NCBI RefSeq assembly: GCF_017893965.1
Contig: NZ_CP054142.1
Span: 2,170,001 to 2,234,000 of the forward strand
Direction of reading: 5' to 3'
Origin: Treponema parvum
GTDB lineage: Bacteria; Spirochaetota; Spirochaetia; Treponematales; Treponemataceae
Length of the DNA: 64,000 nt
Of this stretch, positions 58,432 through 64,000 are shown piece by piece. The notes under the pieces are model-generated. The model saw only the letters and a program-made list of their open reading frames with translations, did not search any database and had not been told where the DNA came from. How positions within the stretch are numbered: position 1 is the first letter of the stretch; each line of letters begins with the position of its first letter. Position numbers and translations under genes: made by a program.

Positions 58432-59931
58432 TTATACGACAAATTCTTTGATCAAAAAATCCAAATCCAATTCGGGATACAGGACATGCTTTGAAAGCAA
58501 TTTTTTTACGCGCTTTTTGCCTTCGGCTTCAACTTTTGCGTCAATAACGATCTTGCCTTTAGCCGGCTTTCCGTCTTTTGTAACTCCGGGTTTGGTTCCT
58601 TTAAGTACCAAGTCGATTATCGCCGCAATTTCCTTCATGTCGGTGTATTTCATGCCCAAGGTTGTTACTGCAGGCGTTCCGACTCGTATTCCGCTTGTCC
58701 ACCACGGACCGTTTTTATCAAACGGTAAGGCGTTGGCGTTAAGAGTAACACCGCACTTAAACAGCGCGGCTTCCGCCTGTTTTCCCGTCAATCCGTACGT
58801 CGTAGTATCGATAAGCATAAGATGATTATCCGTTCCGCCCGTCTGTAAAACCATACCGAGTTTTTTGCATTCTTCAGCCAAGGCGGCCGCGTTGTTTCTC
58901 ACATTATGCGCATATTCTTTGTAAGCAGGCGTGCGCGCTTCCTTAAAGGCGATGGCCTTCGCAGCCATAATGTTGGAAAGGGGGCCTCCCAAAACCATGG
59001 GGCAGCCTTTGTTGACGGCGTCGGCAAATTCTTTTTTGCAAAGTATAAAAGCGCCTCTCGGACCGCGAAGGGTTTTGTGGTTCGTGGAAGTTACTATATC
59101 AGCCCATTTTACAGGATCGAAATTCCCCGTAAATACTTTTCCGGCGACGAGCCCCGCAAAGTGCGCCATATCCACCATGAGAACCGCTCCGCACTTGTCC
59201 GCTATTTCTCTGAAACGGTGAAAATTTATAGCGCGGGGATAGGCTGAAAATCCCGCCAGAAGTATAAGCGGTTTAACTTCCATTGCCTGTTTTTCTATCG
59301 CATCGTAATCAAGCAATCCCGTCTTAGGGTCTACCGTGTAAGGATGACTTTCAAACATTTTGGCTGAAACATTCATGCGGTAACCGTGCGTTAAATGTCC
59401 CCCGGAATAATAATCGAGTCCCATTATGCGCTGATTGCCGAGTTTTTTACGCAGGGTTTCCCATTGCTTTGCCGTCATTTCGGAAACACTCTTAAGCTTA
59501 AGAGTTTCAAGGGTGGGCATTTCGATTTTCTGCGTTAAAACAGCCCAAAAAGCGACAAGATTTGCGTCGCAACCCGAATGGGGTTGAACATAGGCGTAAT
59601 CGGCGTTGAACAAGGCGGCCGCTTCGTCCGCAGCGGTGCTTTCGACGGAATCGACGTTTTCGCATCCCCCGTAATATCGATGTTCGGGGTAGCCTTCGGC
59701 GTATTTATCCGTTAAAACGTTTCCCATCGCAGATTGAACGTTAAGAGAACAATAATTTTCGCTCGCAATAAGTTTTAAATGAGCGCGCTGAGTGCAAAGC
59801 TCTTTTACGATGTCGGACGCAATTTCAGGCCCGACGGCGGCAACCTGCTGAAGGTTAGCCACATAGGCAAGCATTGCAGGATTAGGCTTGCCTTTGCATA
59901 AAGTAAGATATTTTTCAATAGGTGTAGGCAT
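58432..59931 (-). CDS. glyA: Serine hydroxymethyltransferase, long form
   Basis: 499 residues against the usual ~420. It interconverts serine and glycine with tetrahydrofolate, PLP-dependent. Seen: LIASENYCSLNVQSAMGNVLTDKYAEGYPEHRYYGGCENVD, VQPHSGCDANLVAFWAVL, the Schiff-base Lys in TSTNHKTLRGPRGAFIL, and GIRVGTPAVTTLGMKYTDM. The added length is an N-terminal extension and an insertion at ~residues 135-170 (LTQKIEMPTLETLKLKSVSEMTAKQWETLRKKLG), as in treponemal and chlamydial forms. GGGGAGG precedes the ATG. Confidence 0.96.
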   Translation of the reverse strand: MPTPIEKYLTLCKGKPNPAMLAYVANLQQVAAVGPEIASDIVKELCTQRAHLKLIASENYCSLNVQSAMGNVLTDKYAEGYPEHRYYGGCENVDSVESTAADEAAALFNADYAYVQPHSGCDANLVAFWAVLTQKIEMPTLETLKLKSVSEMTAKQWETLRKKLGNQRIMGLDYYSGGHLTHGYRMNVSAKMFESHPYTVDPKTGLLDYDAIEKQAMEVKPLILLAGFSAYPRAINFHRFREIADKCGAVLMVDMAHFAGLVAGKVFTGNFDPVKWADIVTSTNHKTLRGPRGAFILCKKEFADAVNKGCPMVLGGPLSNIMAAKAIAFKEARTPAYKEYAHNVRNNAAALAEECKKLGMVLQTGGTDNHLMLIDTTTYGLTGKQAEAALFKCGVTLNANALPFDKNGPWWTSGIRVGTPAVTTLGMKYTDMKEIAAIIDLVLKGTKPGVTKDGKPAKGKIVIDAKVEAEGKKRVKKLLSKHVLYPELDLDFLIKEFVV

Positions 59932-60025
59932 ATTTCCTCCCCCAAAGATCCGGTATGGTATCGAACGTTCCGGTCGCCCACCGGTAAAAGTTTATGAGGA
60001 ATAATAACAAAACAAGCCGATTAAT

Positions 60026-60940
60026 TCAATTAAAAGGTGTAAAATTTCGCGGGAGCACAAGATTTGCAAAAACCGAGTCCCTACGGGCGAGATCCTCTAC
60101 TACCATGCGTGCGATAATTTTTGCCCCGTAAGAATTCAAATGCGTATTATCCAACGTATCAAAACTTTCGGTTTCCTGCGCGTGAAATTTTGCGCTCTGC
60201 TCGGCGCCGATCCTTTCATAAAGGCACTTTGTCATTGCCGTATTGTCGATGAGTGTCACGCCCGTCTGAGCTGCAAGTTCACGGATCGCTTTAGGATAAT
60301 CTCCGCCGGGAAAACCTTGCGCGCCTTGTGTGATATGAATTTTCTCACCCGCGTAAATTCCCTCCGGCGAGCGGCGCACGATCGGCGTGCACAAAACGGG
60401 CTCCGCACCAGCAGAGAGGGCGGGCAATATATATTTTTCATATAAAAAATATTTAAAAGAACCTTCGTCTTCTTTAGCCCCCTCGGCATTCGAATACCTT
60501 TCTTTGTCCGGTTTTTCGTCATTATGACCGAAACAGATCAATAAGTAGTCGCCGCTTCCGATATATTTAATCAATGCGGAATAATTTTTTTCAATCAAAA
60601 AACTTTTCGAGCTTCTGCCTGAAATCGCAAAATTTACGACCTCCGCTTTTTCAGCGTCTATCATGTCCTGCATCTTCATCCCGTATCCGTTACGCGGAAT
60701 AAAAAACGGGTCTTTAAATGGACCTACGGTAGAGTCTCCGGCTAAAAAGATACGCTTCCGGCGGGACTTGCCAAGCCCACCTGAATGTCCTGAATTTTCA
60801 GGGCTCTCAAGGTTAGACGGATTTTTTTTGCAGCAAGCTTTGCCGCTACAAGCTTCGCCGTTGGAATTTTTCACGCTTTTAAGAAATTTTTCCAAAACTT
60901 GAGCGGCCGCCGAAATTCCCGAATCGATTGTTTGTTCCAC
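60026..60940 (-). CDS. SGNH/GDSL esterase (rhamnogalacturonan acetylesterase-like)
   Basis: About 304 residues from a GTG at 60940, chosen because GAGG lies 5 nt upstream; a GTG at 60955 directly follows a TATAGT -10-like box. The N-terminal ~65 residues are a Lys/Ser/Cys-rich linker without signal peptide. SGNH blocks: GDSTVGPF (nucleophile Ser), NFAISGRSSKSF, CFGHNDEKPDKERY, and DNTHLNSYGAKIIA with the Asp-His pair. This matches the esterase family that deacetylates pectic polysaccharides; the real substrate is unknown and cytosolic location would be unusual for such a role. Confidence 0.82.
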   Translation of the reverse strand: MEQTIDSGISAAAQVLEKFLKSVKNSNGEACSGKACCKKNPSNLESPENSGHSGGLGKSRRKRIFLAGDSTVGPFKDPFFIPRNGYGMKMQDMIDAEKAEVVNFAISGRSSKSFLIEKNYSALIKYIGSGDYLLICFGHNDEKPDKERYSNAEGAKEDEGSFKYFLYEKYILPALSAGAEPVLCTPIVRRSPEGIYAGEKIHITQGAQGFPGGDYPKAIRELAAQTGVTLIDNTAMTKCLYERIGAEQSAKFHAQETESFDTLDNTHLNSYGAKIIARMVVEDLARRDSVFANLVLPRNFTPFN

Positions 60941-61128
60941 AGTGACCTCGATCACAACTATAACACGGATCTAAAAAATCTACAGCTGTAATTCTGCGGC
61001 ATAATCAAAAAATACAAATATGTTTTCCATATGAATGTCGTTTAAAACAGCGCTAACACGGAAATTCCGATCCTTTTCAAAAGAAAATGAATAATATATA
61101 CTGTAGCTTAAATAATGGAGGATACGTC

Positions 61129-62640
61129 ATGGCACATTATTTTGAAGAACCTTCCCACACCTTCGGCGAATATCTTTTGGTTCCCGGGTACTCTTCCGCC
61201 GACTGTATTCCCGGAAACGTTTCGCTTCAAACTCCTTTGGTAAAATTCAATAAAAAATCCGGCGAAAAAAGCCCTCTCTATTTGAATATTCCCATGGTAT
61301 CCGCAATAATGCAGTCCGTTTCGGACGATAATATGGCCGTAGCGCTTGCACGCGAAGGCGGACTTTCGTTCATATTCGGATCGCAAACAATCGAGCGTCA
61401 AGCGGAAATGGTTGCGAAAGTAAAATCTTACAAAGCGGGTTTTGTAAAATCCGATTCAAACATACGCCCCGAGCAGTCGCTAAAAGAGCTTGAAGAATTG
61501 ACAAAACGCACGGGCCATTCGACAGTGGCAGTCACCGAAGACGGAACGTCAAACGGAAAACTCGCAGGAATCATCACCGACCGCGATTACCGCATAAATT
61601 ATTGTCCGCCGGATGCGAAAGTTCTCGACTACATGACGCCTTTTAAGGACATGATCACGGCGGAAGAAGGAATTTCTTTGAGCGACGCAAACGATCTTAT
61701 ATGGAAGCACAAAATAAACCAACTGCCGGTAATAGATAAAAAAGGAAACTTGCAATATCTGGTTTTCAGAAAAGATTATTCCTCACACGAACAACATCCT
61801 TTGGAACTTCTGGACAAAAAACATCGTTATCTTGTAGGAGCGGGAATAAATACGCGCGACTATATGGAAAGAGTTCCCGATCTTATAAAAGCCGGAGCAG
61901 ACGTCTTTTGTCTTGATTCTTCGGAAGGATTTTCCGAATGGCAAAAAAGGGCATTGCGTGATCTGCATAAAAAATACGGCGATAAAATAAAGATCGGAGC
62001 CGGAAACGTGGTCGACGCCGAAGGTTTTAATTTTTTAGCTGAGGCCGGAGCCGATTTTATAAAAGTAGGAATAGGCGGCGGCTCCATCTGCATAACTAGA
62101 GAACAAAAAGGAATAGGCCGGGGGCAAGCGACGGCGATCATCGAAGTAGCGAAGGCTCGCGATGAATGGTACAGGCGCACAGGAGAATATATTCCCGTAT
62201 GCTCCGACGGCGGCATAGTTCATGATTACCATATTACATTGGCGCTCGCCATGGGAGCCGACTTTGTGATGCTCGGCCGCTACTTTGCGCGTTTTGACGA
62301 AAGCCCTACGAGCAAACTTATGGTAAATGGAAACTACGTAAAAGAATATTGGGGAGAAGGATCCAACAGAGCTCGCAACTGGCAGCGCTATGATCTGGGC
62401 GGGACAAGAGAACTTGCATTTGAAGAAGGCGTCGACAGCTATGTTCCCTATGCGGGACGCTTGCATGACGGCGTAGGAATTACCACCAGCAAGATAATAC
62501 ACACTATGTGCAACTGCGGCGCCCTTTCCATTCCCGAACTTCAGGAAAAGGCTAAGCTGACCCTGATATCACAGGCGTCCATAAGCGAAGGTTCCGCTCA
62601 TGACGTAATAGTAAAAAATACGTCCATACACGCAGAATAA
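61129..62640 (+). CDS. guaB: IMP dehydrogenase, Tritrichomonas-type
   Basis: 503 residues from the ATG at 61129 (GGAGG upstream). It oxidises IMP to XMP, the first step to GMP. Seen: [46 protein letters not shown], a CBS pair ([27 protein letters not shown]), [22 protein letters not shown] with the catalytic Cys, flap Arg-Tyr dyad in [10 protein letters not shown], and [35 protein letters not shown] and the whole C-terminal third recall the protozoan Tritrichomonas foetus enzyme (also 503 residues) more than typical bacterial GuaB. Confidence 0.95.
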   Translation: MAHYFEEPSHTFGEYLLVPGYSSADCIPGNVSLQTPLVKFNKKSGEKSPLYLNIPMVSAIMQSVSDDNMAVALAREGGLSFIFGSQTIERQAEMVAKVKSYKAGFVKSDSNIRPEQSLKELEELTKRTGHSTVAVTEDGTSNGKLAGIITDRDYRINYCPPDAKVLDYMTPFKDMITAEEGISLSDANDLIWKHKINQLPVIDKKGNLQYLVFRKDYSSHEQHPLELLDKKHRYLVGAGINTRDYMERVPDLIKAGADVFCLDSSEGFSEWQKRALRDLHKKYGDKIKIGAGNVVDAEGFNFLAEAGADFIKVGIGGGSICITREQKGIGRGQATAIIEVAKARDEWYRRTGEYIPVCSDGGIVHDYHITLALAMGADFVMLGRYFARFDESPTSKLMVNGNYVKEYWGEGSNRARNWQRYDLGGTRELAFEEGVDSYVPYAGRLHDGVGITTSKIIHTMCNCGALSIPELQEKAKLTLISQASISEGSAHDVIVKNTSIHAE

Positions 62641-62685
62641 GACTAAGGGCTCGCAGGCCGCACTCGCAAAGAACGTCTTGCAAAG

Positions 62686-62723
62686 TCTGTCGGGCAGACC
62701 TTGCCAAGGTTCCGCCCGACAGA
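62686..62723 (+). terminator. guaB terminator-like compound hairpin
   Basis: Perfect 10-bp stem TCTGTCGGGC (62686-62695) / GCCCGACAGA (62714-62723) enclosing a second palindrome ACCTTG-CCAAGGT, followed by TTATACTT. Confidence 0.7.
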
Positions 62724-62730
62724 TTATACT
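62701..62730 (+). promoter_or_regulatory. Promoter of the flavin reductase gene
   Basis: TTGCCA (62701-62706), 18 bp, TATACT (62725-62730); overlaps the right half of the guaB terminator hairpin. The leader to the ATG at 62818 is about 80 nt and has a proper AAGGAGGG. Confidence 0.55.
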
Positions 62731-62817
62731 TATACAATAACAGTTATACACGCGAATTCTACAGCCTCTAAAAATCGATATTTTATTAGGCTGCTAAATT
62801 TCAAGGAGGGAATTCTT

Positions 62818-64000
62818 ATGAATTTCAAAAAGATAAATGCAGTTGCATCCTGTATTTTTCTGGCAGTTTCCGCTATGGCGATAGCGATTGTCCTGTCCTG
62901 CACGAAAAAACCGGCAGGAGAAACCTTTACCGGCATCGGCGAAGGCAACAACGGAAAGATTGAAGTTTCAATCACAGTCAATAACGGAAAAATAGTGGAC
63001 GGAAAAGTCGTTTCCGAACAGGAAACGGACTTTGCAAAACCTGCAGCCGCAAAAGTGATGGCGCAGGCCGTAAAAAACGGCAATGCGGATAATTTGGACA
63101 TCGTTTCAGGAGCGACGGTAACGTCAAAGGGAACTGCGCAGGCGATACGTCAAGCTCTTGCCGCATCGAAGGGAGCCGTTGCCAAAACCGAAAAGGCGGA
63201 AGACACATCCTGCGACATCGTAGTGATCGGAGCGGGCGGAGCCGGAATGACAGCCGCTTACAGAGCCAAAACGCAAGGGGCAAATGTCATCCTTCTTGAG
63301 AAAAAAGGCGTAGTCGGCGGAAATACCAATTCCGCGACGGGCGGTCTTAACGCAAGCGAAACGGTAATACAAAAAAAACTGGGCATTGAAGATTCCAACG
63401 AACAGTATTTCCAAGATACCATGAAAGGCGGTTACAATAAAAACGATCCCACCCTTGTACGCACTATGGTAAATAATTCCGCCGCTATCGTAGATTATCT
63501 CATAGACATAGGAGCCGATCTTACCGACGTGGGAAAGATGGCAGGTTCGACAAACAAACGCACTCACCGTCCGCAAGGCGGAGCCGCGGTAGGCCCGCAT
63601 CTTGTAAAAGTGCTAAGCGCGGCAATTGAGAGCGCCGGCGTAGACTTACGCCTTAACTCGAAATGTACGGGTATTATAATGCAGGACGGAAAGGCCGTAG
63701 GAGTAACGGTTTCGTCCGAAGCGGGCGATTATAAAATTTCGGCTAAAGCTGTAATAATCGCTACGGGAGGCTTTGGTGCAAATCCCGACCTGGTCGTCTC
63801 TTATGTTCCTTCGTTAAAGGGATTTGGCACGACTAATCACAACGGCGCTACCGGCGACGCAATCGAATGGGGCAAAGCGATCGGCGCAGACTTTGTAGAC
63901 ATGGATCAAATTCAAACCCATCCTACGGTAGTTCCGGGTAAGGGCATAATGATCACCGAAGCCGTACGCGGCAACGGCGCCATCATAGTAAACCGCGACG
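62818..64000 (+). CDS. FMN-bind/FAD-dependent fumarate-reductase-type flavoprotein (3' end outside window)
   Basis: First 394 residues; the frame is open to the end of the window. An N-terminal membrane/lipoprotein signal (SCIFLAVSAMAIAIVLSCTKK, probable lipid Cys) suggests an extracytoplasmic location. Residues ~35-105 are an FMN_bind domain with the flavinylation motif SGATVTSKG. From ~residue 125 an FAD_binding_2 domain: DIVVIGAGGAGMTAAYRAKTQGANVILLEK, GGNTNSATGGLNASE, IIATGGFGANPDLV, and QIQTHPTVV of the active site. The family reduces fumarate, urocanate, methacrylate or similar acceptors; the substrate cannot be told. AAGGAGGG lies 7 nt before the ATG. Confidence 0.9.
   Translation, partial: MNFKKINAVASCIFLAVSAMAIAIVLSCTKKPAGETFTGIGEGNNGKIEVSITVNNGKIVDGKVVSEQETDFAKPAAAKVMAQAVKNGNADNLDIVSGATVTSKGTAQAIRQALAASKGAVAKTEKAEDTSCDIVVIGAGGAGMTAAYRAKTQGANVILLEKKGVVGGNTNSATGGLNASETVIQKKLGIEDSNEQYFQDTMKGGYNKNDPTLVRTMVNNSAAIVDYLIDIGADLTDVGKMAGSTNKRTHRPQGGAAVGPHLVKVLSAAIESAGVDLRLNSKCTGIIMQDGKAVGVTVSSEAGDYKISAKAVIIATGGFGANPDLVVSYVPSLKGFGTTNHNGATGDAIEWGKAIGADFVDMDQIQTHPTVVPGKGIMITEAVRGNGAIIVNRD

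Overview
The window looks like chromosomal DNA of a treponeme (Spirochaetota, genus Treponema or a close relative). This is inferred from gene content, not from an rRNA gene. The pointers are a Tro-type metal ABC operon with an MntR/TroR-like regulator, a ~500-residue serine hydroxymethyltransferase of the treponemal/chlamydial type, an HU-like/DUF4469 protein, InlB-repeat/BspA-type surface lipoprotein, LolA- and OmpA-type envelope proteins, and a flavinylated FMN-bind/FAD reductase. No tRNA, rRNA, CRISPR array, prophage or insertion sequence was recognised.

Layout. 1-4640: 3' end of an ArgD-type aminotransferase, an AraC regulator, and xylulokinase-xylose isomerase. 4.7-8.2 kb: a DMT exporter coupled to an orphan ATP-grasp ligase, then galactokinase. 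8.3-12.9 kb: a Mn-type metal ABC operon (D, C, B, A on the minus strand), its promoter with two near-identical palindromic operators, and the MntR-type regulator. 13-18.5 kb: RecQ-like helicase, orphan HicB, a TetR-EFR1 ferredoxin-DUF2141 operon, and an AAA/DUF4143 ATPase. 19-26.4 kb: hisHF, acyl-ACP thioesterase, queD, murE-ddl-murD. 26.5-33.2 kb: a secreted protein of unknown function, sugar-phosphate epimerase, purA, RRM protein, M28 peptidase, DUF362 ferredoxin protein, Phd/ParE toxin-antitoxin. 33.4-45.4 kb: lolA-rodZ-like-rimO-uvrD operon, TPR lipoproteins, lytic transglycosylase, OmpA protein. 45.4-49.7 kb: a second metal ABC system whose ATPase carries an N-terminal DUF1893 domain, then a MATE pump. 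49.8-54.1 kb: repeat-rich lipoprotein, HU-like protein and about 1 kb of hairpins and tandem repeats. 54.1-57 kb: aromatic operon (DAHP synthase, prephenate dehydrogenase) followed by apt. 57-64 kb: KDPG aldolase fusion, glyA, SGNH esterase, guaB, and the start of a flavin reductase.

The strongest new signal is in front of the DAHP synthase/prephenate dehydrogenase genes. An unlisted 44-codon reading frame carries six Tyr codons within twelve, followed by a textbook intrinsic terminator and a competing pairing. This is a complete candidate ribosome-mediated tyrosine attenuator.

A second window-wide signal is that about ten genes have a good sigma70-type promoter whose -10 box ends only 6-10 nt before the start codon, with no Shine-Dalgarno. 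They include the Tyr leader, araC, galK, hisH, lolA, apt and the DUF1893-ABC gene. This suggests common leaderless or near-leaderless transcripts, while operon-internal genes keep normal ribosome binding sites. Intergenic regions also carry a dispersed small hairpin family ending in AAACTCG.
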